A stretch of DNA of 64,000 nt from NCBI RefSeq assembly GCF_025979705.1, contig NZ_CP110136.1, positions 2,294,001 to 2,358,000 on the forward strand. Direction: 5' to 3'. Source of the stretch: Hymenobacter sp. YIM 151858-1. Lineage in GTDB: Bacteria > Bacteroidota > Bacteroidia > Cytophagales > Hymenobacteraceae. Of the stretch, positions 1 to 9,896 are shown piece by piece. Both the position numbers and the translations under genes were made by a program. The notes beneath the pieces are model-generated. The model worked only from the letters and a program-made list of their open reading frames with translations. It was not told the origin of the DNA and ran no database searches. Position 1 is the stretch's first letter; every line of letters begins with the position of its first letter.

Positions 1-78
1 TATGCGCCAATTCTCGGCCGCTTTCTCGGCGACGCCCATCATCCCGTAGGCAAGACTACAACAGTGGCTCGGAACCAT
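1..78 (-). CDS. partial CDS, N-terminus of unknown protein
   Basis: The minus strand stays open from an ATG at 78 to the window edge and encodes 26 residues beginning MVPSHCC, followed by a plausible helix (VAEKAAENW). An in-frame CTG at 87 would give a slightly longer start. It lies 51 bp downstream of the GT61 gene in the same direction, so it is probably the next gene of the polysaccharide locus. There is too little sequence to name a family. Confidence 0.4.
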   Translation of the reverse strand, partial: MVPSHCCSLAYGMMGVAEKAAENWRI

Positions 79-129
79 AATGCGCAGCCCCGCTGCCGAG
101 CATTATGATACCTTCAGTAGATTAACAAA

Positions 130-1269
130 CTAGTTGAGTTGGGTAAGGCCGTACACGCGTCCGCTATGCGTGTTCTGGAGCATGCGCGTTACGGACGCTT
201 CGAGCCTTGGTACATCAACCCAGTACTCCTTGCCCTCACGCATGTCCCCTCCTACAACCACATCGTAATACCGCATACCTGCAGCATATGCTTGCCAATA
301 ATAAAGCGGCTGCAGGTAATTGCTGGGCATTATCTCGATGATGTGTCCATGATCATAATTCATAAAGAATTGCTGGATCAAGCCGGCCCCGTGCAAAGCA
401 ACTAAGTACTCCGTTTCTTGGAACAGCTGTACCTGCTCCTCCATCGTGAGGTGTTCGGCGTAGACCACCTCAAACCCGTGCTTCTGCATAACAGCAATTG
501 CTTCGGCTTCATTGGCTAGGTAGCGACCGTATTTCTGCTTATCCCGGCTCAAAAAGACTTTACGCCACGGTTTGGTAACTGGCAGTTCGTACATCTTACG
601 CATGGCCCGCCAAGTATCCGGACTGAAGTGCGCCGATTGCAGCTTGTACAGTTTGCCTACATGCACCCATTCTTCGTTTCCTACCACGTACCAGTTCAGC
701 CCCTGCAAAAAAGCGCTGCGCTTGTATAGATACTGAAAGAATGATTGCTCAAACATTTTGCGGGTGATGAGCAAGGGCGTGCTTTTCGGCAAGTCACTCC
801 GATCCAACTGTTGGAGGCTGCTTAATGCATCTACGAAGTGATGGTAGTAATTACGAGTAGCAGAGCCATCGTACCAAATAGCTACCGGCAACTCCGTTGG
901 CTGCTTAGGACGCATTAAATGATTCAGGATATAAGGGTATTGCCGATCACCCTTATAAACCACTGTTTGCTCAACTAACTCGCGGTTGGGCCGTGTACCT
1001 AATAAACGCTCGGGCTCAAGAAGCACATCATCGATTTCAAGAACGTACTCTTCTTGGAACCGCCATCTTTCGCTATCCGCTTTGATGAATTTGCTATACA
1101 ACTCATCTTCAAAGCGTACGGGAATACCACTAAATACGTCAATTTTTTGACGATGAATATACTTGAAGCCTCTACCCTCTTCCTTATTCTGCCAATACTT
1201 TGCAGCAATCTTCCGGCCCAAGCCACTGTGCCACAAAAAAGAGCGAACAAGTTGATTTGCGTTTGGCAT
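130..1269 (-). CDS. GT61 family glycosyltransferase (DUF563)
   Basis: A 379-residue protein with the layout of glycosyltransferase family 61. A variable N-terminal half is followed by KVFLSRDK (about 238-245), a helical stretch, then the hallmark ALHGAGL segment at about 292-297 and the IIEIMP strand. GT61 enzymes transfer a sugar from a nucleotide donor; here the target is presumably the repeat unit of the exported polysaccharide. No signal peptide or membrane segment is seen, so it should act at the cytoplasmic face. It is 34 bp downstream of the next glycosyltransferase gene and reads as part of the same unit. Donor and acceptor cannot be told from sequence. Confidence 0.8.
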   Translation of the reverse strand: MPNANQLVRSFLWHSGLGRKIAAKYWQNKEEGRGFKYIHRQKIDVFSGIPVRFEDELYSKFIKADSERWRFQEEYVLEIDDVLLEPERLLGTRPNRELVEQTVVYKGDRQYPYILNHLMRPKQPTELPVAIWYDGSATRNYYHHFVDALSSLQQLDRSDLPKSTPLLITRKMFEQSFFQYLYKRSAFLQGLNWYVVGNEEWVHVGKLYKLQSAHFSPDTWRAMRKMYELPVTKPWRKVFLSRDKQKYGRYLANEAEAIAVMQKHGFEVVYAEHLTMEEQVQLFQETEYLVALHGAGLIQQFFMNYDHGHIIEIMPSNYLQPLYYWQAYAAGMRYYDVVVGGDMREGKEYWVDVPRLEASVTRMLQNTHSGRVYGLTQLN

Positions 1270-1303
1270 AAAATTACGACCAGTTTTTCTTTAGACTTCC
1301 TAC

Positions 1304-2305
1304 TTATTCTACTTCACATCCAACAGCACGATACTGGTGCTTAAATCGCTCAATCCATTTCAGCCATTGCGCAAAGAAATCATCTGCACTTTGGCTTGTA
1401 CCAATAAATTGCCGGAAGTATTCAGGAGCGAAATCCTTAGGAAAATCATGCATCGCGTCTAGCTCGCCTGCTATCCATGCTTGATTCATGATATAATTAA
1501 AACGAACCATATCAAAATCGATTTCCCTAAACCCATTCGTAGTAGACGTGATGTAAGAAGTCTGCGTGCTCTCCTTTACTAGCTTGCCGTACCGACTATG
1601 CGTTTGGTCGTACCAGGTAGATGCCTTTTTTAATTGATCTTCCTCAAGCACTATATTTCGCGCATCCTTCCACAAATACAACCAGTATTTTTTATCAAAA
1701 CACGCAGAAGCAACAGCATACAGCACATAAAACGGCAACTGATACTTCATTATCGATTGAAAGAAACCTAATCGATAAAACACAGATCTAAATTTGTACT
1801 TATTCATAAATACAAATTCATCCCAGCTACTTATCTCCGGCGTAATCTCCTCAATATTATCAGAAATACCCACTTTACGCCCAGCGACTAATGTTGCATT
1901 TCCTTGCCAGGCTAAACGCAGCATCACCATGTGCTGCTCATTCATAATGGTATTAACCTCGGCTAAGTCAACAGGCTGAGTAATCCAGATGTCATCTTCG
2001 ATAAGCAGGAAAATATCACTGCTGTCCTCAACCGTTTTGTACCAAAAACCAGCTGGTATCTGAAATTTTTTATAAGTCTCTTGACCTGCTAAGTGCAATT
2101 GCAACGCTTCTACTTTTTCCTGATAATTAGGAGAGTATACTATCTCCACTTCCGGAAACAAAGAGGCTATTTTCCGCAGGTATTCTGGAGGAGTGCCGTC
2201 GTCCATCACCTTAATCTTACTTACCCCTGATACGTACTTGTAAACGCTTTTAATGCAGCGTTCCAGGTAATAAGGCCGGTTGCAAGATTTGATCAGGACG
2301 TCCAT
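1304..2305 (-). CDS. GT2-like glycosyltransferase
   Basis: A 333-residue protein opening with MDVLIKSCNRPYYLERCI, the first strand and helix of a GT-A fold, followed by VMDDG at about 33-37. LIEDDIW (about 101-107) supplies the acidic metal-binding DxD-type motif. The C-terminal half is rich in aromatic residues and matches no domain I can name, so the family assignment rests on the N-terminal nucleotide-binding part. The gene is AT-rich compared with the rest of the window, like its upstream flippase neighbour, and it contains no CCTAGG site. Both facts fit acquisition as part of a horizontally exchanged polysaccharide block. Confidence 0.7.
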   Translation of the reverse strand: MDVLIKSCNRPYYLERCIKSVYKYVSGVSKIKVMDDGTPPEYLRKIASLFPEVEIVYSPNYQEKVEALQLHLAGQETYKKFQIPAGFWYKTVEDSSDIFLLIEDDIWITQPVDLAEVNTIMNEQHMVMLRLAWQGNATLVAGRKVGISDNIEEITPEISSWDEFVFMNKYKFRSVFYRLGFFQSIMKYQLPFYVLYAVASACFDKKYWLYLWKDARNIVLEEDQLKKASTWYDQTHSRYGKLVKESTQTSYITSTTNGFREIDFDMVRFNYIMNQAWIAGELDAMHDFPKDFAPEYFRQFIGTSQSADDFFAQWLKWIERFKHQYRAVGCEVE

Positions 2306-2365
2306 TTTGAGGAAAACAAGCGCAAAAGAAAAATTTAAAACACTAGAACTTCATGGAGTGAAGCA

Positions 2366-3931
2366 CTAACCCACAACGGGCACTGAAAGGGGTGGCAATA
2401 ACAAATACCTGCGCAATCGGGCCGGAACATATTGCCCCATCGAGTGTCTTAAATACACAATCCATACAACCGCCGCCATTAGCAAACCAGCACAGGCAGC
2501 GACGAAAAAGAACGGAATCCAGCCGCTCAAGGCTGGACGATGCAGCCAATTTACTAGCCAATATACCGCAGCTCCCAGTACGCTAATTCCTATCACAGGC
2601 TTCAGCAATGACTCGAAAACAAACTCATAGATAGGTATTCCTAAGTGTTTTTTTAAAAGAAAAGGAGTATACCAAAACGAAGTCAGCAACGCGGCAATTA
2701 TAGTACCCCAAAGGATGCCACTCATTCCGAACATCTTACCTAGTGTGATGGATATAGCCAAATTTAAGCCGGCTTCGACCAAGGCTACCACACTCGAACC
2801 TCTTACTACACCCTTTGCATCTAAGAAAAAGCTACCTGTGCGCGTTATGGTTTGCTGAACCATAATAACGAGTGCTAATAGCAGAATATAGTTGCCGGCA
2901 AAAAAATCATTACCTACCCACAAATCAATAAACCACTGATCCAAACTTAACATTAGCCAGAAAGCCATCATGCTTAGGCTAACCATTAAGATCATCATTC
3001 TTTTGAAATGCTTTTTGGCACTTTCTGGGCCTTCATGCACTACAATTTCAGCAACAGCTGGCAGAGCATTGCCCGTGATACTTGACAACAGAGTCATGCC
3101 AACTTCTGGAATCCGTACTGTAATAGAAAATATTGTCACTAAACTCAAGGACAATACTTTACCAATAACCAACCGATCAGTAAACAATATTATTTGGGTT
3201 GCTATGCCATGCAGGAACATAAATATTCCATATGACATCATAGATTTCATCAATACTTGGTCGTATAAGCTCAGCTTGACTCGCAGATCAGGATAATAGC
3301 GACGCAACAGCCATACTTGTACCAATAAATTGGCCAAGAATTGAAAAGCATTTACATAAGCAAAAGCCCACAGCCCCACGCCCCTTGACAACAAAAGAAT
3401 AGTAAGGCCGGTACCAACGTTTCCGATGATAAAATATGGGGTACCAACCAGCGGCTGCCGGTGATGAGCATAAAATATTCCTGCAAAGCCACGTTGCGCA
3501 AGCTGCCCTCCCACCAACAAGCTTAAAGTAATGACAATTGGAACCGTTGGCGCTGCTAAATCGGAGCGCAGATTAAATAATTCAGGAACAAACGGAGCAA
3601 AAATACTTCCACCAATGGTAACTAGCAGACCGAAAAATGCGCCCGTAAACACGCCTGTAGACACGATGCGGTTAACCATTCCCCGGTTGTAATCATCATC
3701 GCCTCTATGCAAAGCAAGAGCCCGGTTAACTGCCGTGGACAAACCAAAATCAAAAAGTGACAGGTAATTAATTATCTGAAAAAATATAATTGATAAACCA
3801 TAAGCCTCCTTATCCAGAAAGCGCACCATTAGCGGAGTGCTAACGATAGCAACCAACATGGTGATTATGGTAAATACTTGCGAGGAAACGGTACCCCAGA
3901 ATGCGGAACGAGAACGTGAAATGCTGCTCAT
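2366..3931 (-). CDS. wzx: Wzx-type polysaccharide flippase (MOP superfamily)
   Basis: A 521-residue protein made almost wholly of hydrophobic segments (about 12-14 membrane helices), starting with the AFWGTVSSQVFTIITM helix and the LDKEAYGL and LFDFGLSTAVNRAL loops typical of PST/MOP flippases. Such proteins flip undecaprenyl-linked oligosaccharide units across the inner membrane. It lies between glycosyltransferase genes with short gaps (56 and 60 bp). No Wzy polymerase is recognisable in the window, so whether this protein feeds a Wzy-dependent route or flips single units is unclear. A Wzm/Wzt exporter 12 kb away is a second export route in the same locus. The family call is firm; the symbol is by analogy. 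Confidence 0.85.
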   Translation of the reverse strand: MSSISRSRSAFWGTVSSQVFTIITMLVAIVSTPLMVRFLDKEAYGLSIIFFQIINYLSLFDFGLSTAVNRALALHRGDDDYNRGMVNRIVSTGVFTGAFFGLLVTIGGSIFAPFVPELFNLRSDLAAPTVPIVITLSLLVGGQLAQRGFAGIFYAHHRQPLVGTPYFIIGNVGTGLTILLLSRGVGLWAFAYVNAFQFLANLLVQVWLLRRYYPDLRVKLSLYDQVLMKSMMSYGIFMFLHGIATQIILFTDRLVIGKVLSLSLVTIFSITVRIPEVGMTLLSSITGNALPAVAEIVVHEGPESAKKHFKRMMILMVSLSMMAFWLMLSLDQWFIDLWVGNDFFAGNYILLLALVIMVQQTITRTGSFFLDAKGVVRGSSVVALVEAGLNLAISITLGKMFGMSGILWGTIIAALLTSFWYTPFLLKKHLGIPIYEFVFESLLKPVIGISVLGAAVYWLVNWLHRPALSGWIPFFFVAACAGLLMAAVVWIVYLRHSMGQYVPARLRRYLLLPPLSVPVVG

Positions 3932-3987
3932 CTATTTTACTTCCAACCCAAAGCTTCTCCAACAACTCAGTTGAAGCAATCCAAACG

Positions 3988-4914
3988 TTAGCGCTTCAAA
4001 ATCCTTTTAAAAAAAGGGTATTTCAACCCCAAAACGGCCATGCAAAGGAACACTATCAGCTTTGGCTGCTTCGATTCGAGAAGTGCATACCACAGCATGC
4101 GTGTCGCCTCAGGTCCGTTGCCCGCATAATAGTGCTCAGCATGTTCGGCCAATCGCTTCTTGGCCGCTACCCACTCAGCATCTCCCCGAAAATAGGCCTT
4201 GCGATAGATCCGGAAATACGTTTCGTTAAGGGAAAGCTTGTGGCTGTGAACAGCTGATTTGTTGTGTACCCTGTAGGCCCCTAGGTTCAGCGGCAAGTAG
4301 ACAAAACGAAAACTACGCGACAACCTTAACCAGATGTCTAGGTCTTCCGAGAACAAGGACTCGTCAGGCTCCCCAATTTCATCCAAAGCAGCGCGCCGCG
4401 TTGTTACAGTTACGGTTGGCACATAAAACCCTTCCAACAGCGGAACGATGATGTTTCCTTGCGGAGGGTTATCCGCAAAAGAAGGGTTGAAGTAACGAAT
4501 GAAGCTAGGGCTTAGCTCAGCACCTGCGCTGTCAATTACTTTGCAATCGGTGTAAACAGCACCACAGGTTGGCCCCTGTCTATCAAATTCTGCTACCGTC
4601 TCTTCAATCAACGTAGGAGCCAGAATATCGTCGGATCCCACCAACGACAAATATTCGCCTGTAGCATATTTGCGACAATCACCAAAGGTGCGAACTACTC
4701 CTTGGTTGCGCTCGTGCTGAACGAAAATGGTAGGGAAGCCCGTCTTTGCTATCCAAGAAGTGATAACCTCGGCCGAGTTATCCGTGGAGCAGTCGTCAAC
4801 CACGATTAGCTCGATGGCAGGATACGTTTGAGCCCGGACGCTTTCAAGCAGTTGCTCTATGTATGCAGCATTGTTGTAAGAGCCAATGCCAATACTCACC
4901 AAAGGTGCATTCAT
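3988..4914 (-). CDS. family 2 glycosyltransferase
   Basis: A 308-residue GT-A fold enzyme. The N-terminus VSIGIGSYNNAAYIEQLLES and VVDDCSTDNS (about 38-47) form the nucleotide-binding part, and LVGSDDIL (about 91-98) is the metal-binding DD motif. W188-L-R-L-S is in the usual acceptor-side position. It is followed by the flippase gene after 56 bp. A 246-bp gap with a hairpin terminator separates it from the aminotransferase gene upstream, so it probably starts a transcription unit running to the left edge of the window. Substrate unknown. Confidence 0.85.
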   Translation of the reverse strand: MNAPLVSIGIGSYNNAAYIEQLLESVRAQTYPAIELIVVDDCSTDNSAEVITSWIAKTGFPTIFVQHERNQGVVRTFGDCRKYATGEYLSLVGSDDILAPTLIEETVAEFDRQGPTCGAVYTDCKVIDSAGAELSPSFIRYFNPSFADNPPQGNIIVPLLEGFYVPTVTVTTRRAALDEIGEPDESLFSEDLDIWLRLSRSFRFVYLPLNLGAYRVHNKSAVHSHKLSLNETYFRIYRKAYFRGDAEWVAAKKRLAEHAEHYYAGNGPEATRMLWYALLESKQPKLIVFLCMAVLGLKYPFFKRILKR

Positions 4915-5160
4915 AGGTCAGGGTATCAAGGCTTGCGCTCTTGAGTAGGAGCCATTAAAATCTGAGGCAATGAACAAGCTTTGCCCCATGATAAAGCCAT
5001 ACATATTTTGATGTAGTTATGCTTTACCATTTGCGCGTTCTTTTTTCAAAGCTATGTATCTCAGACAGGAGCTTGGAAAAATGACAAGCCACGGAGAGGC
5101 ATACATATGAAAGGCGTTGGTTTGCCGTCAAACCAACGCCTACCGTTAAATCATTCCTAC
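4915..5160. other. intergenic gap between polysaccharide transcription units
   Basis: This 246-bp gap holds the aminotransferase terminator hairpin near its right end. The rest is AT-rich and should contain the promoter of the glycosyltransferase-flippase unit to the left, but I see no exact CAAAnnTA (minus-strand TAnnTTTG) element in it. Confidence 0.4.
5112..5141 (-). terminator. hairpin terminator after the aminotransferase gene
   Basis: A perfect 13-bp stem (AGGCGTTGGTTTG and its complement) with a CCGT loop lies 20 bp past the aminotransferase stop codon on the minus strand. The U-tract is weak. Confidence 0.6.
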
Positions 5161-6264
5161 CTAGGCGAAATAATTACGTACGGCATTAGCCACTATGTTT
5201 ACCTCTTTCTCTCCCATGCCAGGCCACATGGGTAAGCTGAGGGAAGATTTGGCTAGCTCTTCAGCAATGGGAAACTGGCCCGGTTTCATGTCCAGATGCG
5301 CATATGCCTGCTGCAGGTGTGGCGGCACCGGATAGTGGATCAGGGTACCAATACCAGCGTCGGCAAGATGCTTTTGCAGCGCATCGCGTTCGTTCGTCCG
5401 CACAACGTACAGGTGATATACGTGCGTGCTACCCTCAGCAATGGCAGGCAGTACAACATCACCAATCCCAGCCAAATGCTGGTTATACAACTCAGCAGCA
5501 TGCTGACGCTGTTGCGTCCAGTCGGTGAGATACTTCAACTTCACTGACAATACCGCCGCTTGCATTTCATCAAGGCGGGAGTTATAGCCAATGATTTCGT
5601 TGTAATACTTCTTCTGCGAACCGTAGTTACGAAGCGTGCGCAACTTATGATCTAACTCTTCGCTGTTGGTAGTAATACCGCCGGCGTCACCTAGGGCGCC
5701 TAGGTTTTTGCCAGGATAAAAGCTTGTTGCATTGGCATCACCAAAGCTGCCGACCAATTTGCCATCGGCCATGGCGCCCTGCGACTGTGCATTGTCTTCA
5801 ACTACGGCAAGATTATGACGGCGAGCAATGTCCATTATGGCAGACATCTCGCACGCCTGACCATAAAGGTGAACCGGCATAATTGCCCGGGTGCGAGGGG
5901 TAATTGCAGCCTCGATTCTTGCCGGATCCAAATTGTACGTAATAGGGCTGGGTTCGACCGGGACCGGAACCGCGCCTACGAACGAAACCGATAACCAGCT
6001 AGCTATGTACGTGTTGGAAGGGACGATTACCTCATCCCCTTCCCCGATGTTCAATGCTCTAAGGGCAAGATGCAGAGCGTCCAGACCATTGGCCACTCCT
6101 ATGCAATACTTCGTGTTGTTGAATGCAGCGTAAGCAGTTTCGAAATCTGCTACGGCCTGCCCCAATACATACCACTGACCATCGTACACGCGGCTCATAG
6201 CCGAAATTACTTCTTCCCGAATTGGCTGATGTTGCGGTGAGAAGGAGAGAAAAGGAACTTGCAT
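5161..6264 (-). CDS. DegT/DnrJ/EryC1/StrS sugar aminotransferase (FdtB-like)
   Basis: A 367-residue PLP-dependent aminotransferase of the nucleotide-sugar type. Visible features are [20 protein letters not shown] (cofactor phosphate site), [11 protein letters not shown] (D157 contacts the pyridine nitrogen) and [15 protein letters not shown], with K186 as the Schiff-base lysine. [11 protein letters not shown] and the C-terminal HYPVPPHLQ are also family marks. It amino-transfers to a 3- or 4-keto-6-deoxy sugar nucleotide. The presence of an FdtA-type 3,4-ketoisomerase gene at 20.6-21.0 kb makes dTDP-3-keto-6-deoxygalactose (product dTDP-Fuc3N) the best guess. It has its own TATCTTTG promoter element and a terminator, so it may be transcribed separately. 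Confidence 0.88.
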   Translation of the reverse strand: MQVPFLSFSPQHQPIREEVISAMSRVYDGQWYVLGQAVADFETAYAAFNNTKYCIGVANGLDALHLALRALNIGEGDEVIVPSNTYIASWLSVSFVGAVPVPVEPSPITYNLDPARIEAAITPRTRAIMPVHLYGQACEMSAIMDIARRHNLAVVEDNAQSQGAMADGKLVGSFGDANATSFYPGKNLGALGDAGGITTNSEELDHKLRTLRNYGSQKKYYNEIIGYNSRLDEMQAAVLSVKLKYLTDWTQQRQHAAELYNQHLAGIGDVVLPAIAEGSTHVYHLYVVRTNERDALQKHLADAGIGTLIHYPVPPHLQQAYAHLDMKPGQFPIAEELAKSSLSLPMWPGMGEKEVNIVANAVRNYFA

Positions 6265-6284
6265 ACGGGTTTCTGAATGGAGCG

Positions 6285-6292
6285 CAAAGATA
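6285..6292 (-). promoter_or_regulatory. Bacteroidota -7 promoter element (TATCTTTG)
   Basis: The minus strand reads TATCTTTG, an exact match to TAnnTTTG, 20 bp before the aminotransferase start. A TTTG (-33) box at the usual 19-bp spacing is not visible. Confidence 0.5.
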
Positions 6293-6431
6293 CGCAGAAT
6301 CCTACGGGCGAGTTAACGAACAAAATAGAGAGCAGGTGTTACGCCACTGACCGCTACACCAAGCATCGGCCTTTTGAAGTTGTTTCAACTCACGTATGCA
6401 GCTACCGCACCATTCCATCCGCAGCATGTAG

Positions 6432-7646
6432 CTAGGTGCTAGTCGATGCACAAAACTGATCGGGTTGTTTAATAATACTGCGCTTAGCAAGCTCCGTTAG
6501 CAGCCCTTGTGCCCACTTGTCCCAGTTCAAGGTAGTTTCATAGCGCGACCTAGCGCCTATGCGCATGCGGGCATAGCGTTGCTTGTCGTTGAATATCTCG
6601 AATATAGCCGTGGCAAAATCGCTCCCGGTTGCTGACAAAGGCAGCATAACGCCGCTTTCGCCTTCTACCACAAAACTGCTGATGCCTCCAACATCAGTTG
6701 TGACCACGGGCAAACCAAATGCATTTGCATCGGCAAAGGCAATTGCAGCGCATTCAGCTCGTGAGGGCAGCAAAAAGAAATGAGCCGAGCGGAATAAGTC
6801 ATCTAACCGTTGCAAGTCCCCAGGGCTGTCCATATTTAGATACGGCAGCGTGGCAAAACCAGGGTGTTGATACAAGTGGGCTTCTTCGGCTGGGGGGCGG
6901 CAACCCACTACCGTTAGGGTAGTTTTCAATCCCATGGCATTGAGTGTAACCATGGTGTCGTAAGCTATTTTACCGCCTTTTCGTTTCCACTCGCCGCCCA
7001 AGAAAAAAAGCCGACAGGTTTCAGTAGGTATATCCACTTTTACATCCGCACCCGTTGCAGGGGGATTGGGGTAGTTGGAGCCGAAAGGGATAACCGCAAT
7101 TTTGCTTGTATCAATGCCGTAATCCTCATAAGCAGAACGAGCTGCCCACGCTGAGGAGTAACAAACCAAAGCTGCCTTGTTTAAAGCGCGCTTTTCGATA
7201 TAGTTAAGCTCTTTTTTAGATATATCAAGTAGTTCTGATAGACCTGGGTAAAAATCAATTAACTGCGAAAGAGTAGAATCCTCACAGTATACAATAGGTG
7301 TATTAACATCCAGATAGGCTATTTCAGTGAATGCAGCAGGAGCAACAAGTAAATCAAACTGCTCATGCTTCAACCGTTGTTCAAACTTCCGTTTGTACAG
7401 ATGAGAAAGAATTATTCCCCAAGAATAATGGTAACGCTTACCTGTTAGCGGCTTTATTACACGACGATTAATATTATCACCGATGCGTAGTGGCCATACC
7501 ATCGGTACCGGACCTAGGGCTGTTACATCTCCAAACGTTCGCTCTAAAGCACGAAACATGGAGTAATGAACACCCGACCAAGAGCGTCGATCAAGTGGGT
7601 CAGTGCTGGTCAGAAAACCAATCCGCAGTTTAGGTAAGCTAAGCAT
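6432..7646 (-). CDS. GT4 family glycosyltransferase
   Basis: A GT-B fold enzyme of about 404 residues. The N-terminal Rossmann half starts at LRIGFLTSTDP; the C-terminal half has IPFGSNYP and FFLGGEWKRKGG, and HFFLLPSRAECAAIAFADA carries the acidic pair typical of GT4. I placed the start at the ATG at 7646, directly before the first strand. An upstream ATG at 7679 would add 11 residues and overlap the epimerase gene by 23 bp. It presumably adds one sugar of the polysaccharide from a nucleotide donor. Specificity cannot be read. Confidence 0.82.
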   Translation of the reverse strand: MLSLPKLRIGFLTSTDPLDRRSWSGVHYSMFRALERTFGDVTALGPVPMVWPLRIGDNINRRVIKPLTGKRYHYSWGIILSHLYKRKFEQRLKHEQFDLLVAPAAFTEIAYLDVNTPIVYCEDSTLSQLIDFYPGLSELLDISKKELNYIEKRALNKAALVCYSSAWAARSAYEDYGIDTSKIAVIPFGSNYPNPPATGADVKVDIPTETCRLFFLGGEWKRKGGKIAYDTMVTLNAMGLKTTLTVVGCRPPAEEAHLYQHPGFATLPYLNMDSPGDLQRLDDLFRSAHFFLLPSRAECAAIAFADANAFGLPVVTTDVGGISSFVVEGESGVMLPLSATGSDFATAIFEIFNDKQRYARMRIGARSRYETTLNWDKWAQGLLTELAKRSIIKQPDQFCASTST

Positions 7647-7656
7647 TGGGGGTTGG

Positions 7657-8646
7657 CTAATACGAAATGGCCGTAGCATGGCGGGCTACAAACCATTCCC
7701 AAGTTCGAGCAATCCCTTCAGCAAAAGATACTTGAGGTTGCCAGCCAGTATCTAGGTGAAGCTTTTGCCAGTCGAGCACATTAGCGGGTACATCAAACGC
7801 ACGCGGAGGCTGCACCCGTAAATTCAACTCAAATCCGGCATCGTTGGCTAACGGAGTTAACCACTCAATCACTTCGCGATTTGTTAAACCTATGCCGCTG
7901 CCTAGGTTGTATACCTCGCCGGGGGCACCTTTAAGCAAGGCTCCTACAATACCAGACGCTACATCCGATACATGAACATAGTCGCGAATGGTCCCATGTT
8001 CGCCAAAAAGCGTGAGTTCGCGTCCATCCAGGATAGAAGCTATTGCTGTAGCTACAAAACCCTGCCCAACATATGGCCGCTGCCATTCGCCATAAGCGTT
8101 GGCAGGCCTTACGCATACAATCGGCAGCTGCTTGGTTTCGAAATACATGCGGGCATACTTTTCGATGGCCAACTTTGTAATGCCATAGGGGGAGATTGGC
8201 ATTGTTGAATGCTGTTCGCTAATCGAAGGAACTGCTGTTCGCCCGTAAACCGTACCGCCCGATGAAATCCATACAAATTTCCGGATATGCGTCATACTTG
8301 CAGCTAATCCAAAGATTTGGACTGCTTCCGGCAGGTTTACCAGAATGTCGTTTACAGGATCCTGAAAACTGGTTTGTGGACTGGTGGCGTAAGCCAAGTC
8401 TATAACCTCTGATACACACTCGAGCACCTGCCTAATCAGAGGCGTGCTGGCTCCTCCCGGATTTGCTACATAGTATACTTCCTCGGATAGATCGGCCGGT
8501 CTGGCATTTCGACCAACCACTACAACTTGTCGCCCTAGGGTCAGCAGTTCTGTTACAACGGCCCGACCAATAAACCCGGCGCCTCCGATAACACAAGTTG
8601 TGCGAGTCAGATCAGTGGGGAGGAGCATAGGTATTGAAAAAGACAA
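7657..8646 (-). CDS. NAD-dependent epimerase/dehydratase (extended SDR)
   Basis: A 329-residue extended short-chain dehydrogenase. The cofactor motif GGAGFIG is at 21-27, WISSGGTVYG supplies the catalytic serine region, and Y154-G-I-T-K158 is the catalytic pair. The C-terminal VYNLGSGIGLTNREV is the usual sugar-nucleotide-binding segment. It resembles UDP-glucose 4-epimerase and dTDP-sugar reductase relatives, but substrate is not predictable. It lies within the glycosyltransferase run, 10 bp before the downstream gene, so it likely makes a donor for a neighbouring transferase. A second ATG six codons in is an alternative start. Confidence 0.82.
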   Translation of the reverse strand: MSFSIPMLLPTDLTRTTCVIGGAGFIGRAVVTELLTLGRQVVVVGRNARPADLSEEVYYVANPGGASTPLIRQVLECVSEVIDLAYATSPQTSFQDPVNDILVNLPEAVQIFGLAASMTHIRKFVWISSGGTVYGRTAVPSISEQHSTMPISPYGITKLAIEKYARMYFETKQLPIVCVRPANAYGEWQRPYVGQGFVATAIASILDGRELTLFGEHGTIRDYVHVSDVASGIVGALLKGAPGEVYNLGSGIGLTNREVIEWLTPLANDAGFELNLRVQPPRAFDVPANVLDWQKLHLDTGWQPQVSFAEGIARTWEWFVARHATAISY

Positions 8647-8732
8647 GGATTGATTCGTAAAGAACCAAATTAAGTGCGAAAAGCCGATTAATGTACGTCT
8701 ACTTTGCCAAGAGCTTGCCGAATAAGGATTAG

Positions 8733-9896
8733 TTAAACCTCAACAAAGGGCCCCGAAACAACCTTAATCAAATCCGCTAATAACGCCGAGGATGGGTTAG
8801 TCTCTAGGCGCTCATTGGTGCGCTTGTAGCCTAGGTTACCCATAGTTTGCCATTTGTCTCTGCAAGCCCAAGCCCGCTCTAAAGCAGTATTCAACGAAGT
8901 TGCAGTCGAAGCATCGGCGATAATACCAGTTTCACCATCATCAAGCCACATGCGCACCAAACCTACATCGGCCGCAACTACTGCTCGCCCGCACAGTAGT
9001 GCTTCTTGCAATACCATAGGCCCAGATTCGATTCGCGAAGGAAGCACAAGTATGTGATTATGCGTCCAAATATGACTGCTATCAGATACATGCCCATGTA
9101 GCGTTACCTTTTCCGCCAAGCCATAGTATTTAATAAGCCGTTCGAGGTACGTTTTGTCAGGTCCTTGACCGTAAAGATTAAGATGCCACTCACGCTGGAG
9201 CCATTGGTATGCACTAAGCGTTTCCAGCAATACATCCTGTCCTTTTCTGTCTACATCGAAGCTGGCCACTACAGCCAACTGCGCTATTGGCCCGTTGGTA
9301 CTGGGTTCAGGGTAGGGAATTGGGTAAACGGTTGGTAGATTGAGCGGGTTTTGCACCACCCGTGCATTGGCCAATTCAGCAGCCAGTTGCCGCTTGATCG
9401 TTTTTAGCTGGTTGCCGGATATCATCAGCACTTCTCGAGCTTCGGCAAACATCTTAGCAAATTGCTCGCGCTGCGACTCCGCTAATCGAACCGGGTCTTG
9501 GTAATTGTGGCAAATCAGCAAATAGGGCACCTGCTGAAGCCATGCCCTTACTTGTGAATGGTAAAAAAGATCGTTCCACCCCCCTTGGCTTACGAGCACC
9601 ACATCGGGAGCAAAACGCTCTAAAGCCCGTACCTCATCCAGCTTACCCCCGTTCAGCATCCGTCTGAAACCGCTCTTCATTCGAAAGCTAACGCTGCCGT
9701 TGTAACGCGGCCGCAGGTAAAACTGTGCGCCCTTGCGTTGCAGGGCTTGCAACGGCGCTGCTAAGTTGGGCCAAGCATGCGTGCACACCAATACTTCGTG
9801 CCCCTGAGTCAATGCCTCGGCTGCCACGCGCGACCAGAGTACCTCGCTTCCCCCCCATGGGGCATCGTACATCAGGGATATGAAGGCTATTCTCAT
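8733..9896 (-). CDS. GT4 family glycosyltransferase
   Basis: A 387-residue GT-B enzyme. MRIAFISLMYDAPWGGSEVL is the acceptor-side start with the glycine-rich loop, VVASFDVDRKGQDVLLE opens the donor domain, and LVLPSRIESGPMVLQEALLC carries the GT4 E-x7-E pattern. Its start overlaps the stop of the upstream GT4 gene by 4 bp, a sign of translational coupling. An 86-bp gap follows before the epimerase gene. Sugar specificity unknown. Confidence 0.85.
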   Translation of the reverse strand: MRIAFISLMYDAPWGGSEVLWSRVAAEALTQGHEVLVCTHAWPNLAAPLQALQRKGAQFYLRPRYNGSVSFRMKSGFRRMLNGGKLDEVRALERFAPDVVLVSQGGWNDLFYHSQVRAWLQQVPYLLICHNYQDPVRLAESQREQFAKMFAEAREVLMISGNQLKTIKRQLAAELANARVVQNPLNLPTVYPIPYPEPSTNGPIAQLAVVASFDVDRKGQDVLLETLSAYQWLQREWHLNLYGQGPDKTYLERLIKYYGLAEKVTLHGHVSDSSHIWTHNHILVLPSRIESGPMVLQEALLCGRAVVAADVGLVRMWLDDGETGIIADASTATSLNTALERAWACRDKWQTMGNLGYKRTNERLETNPSSALLADLIKVVSGPFVEV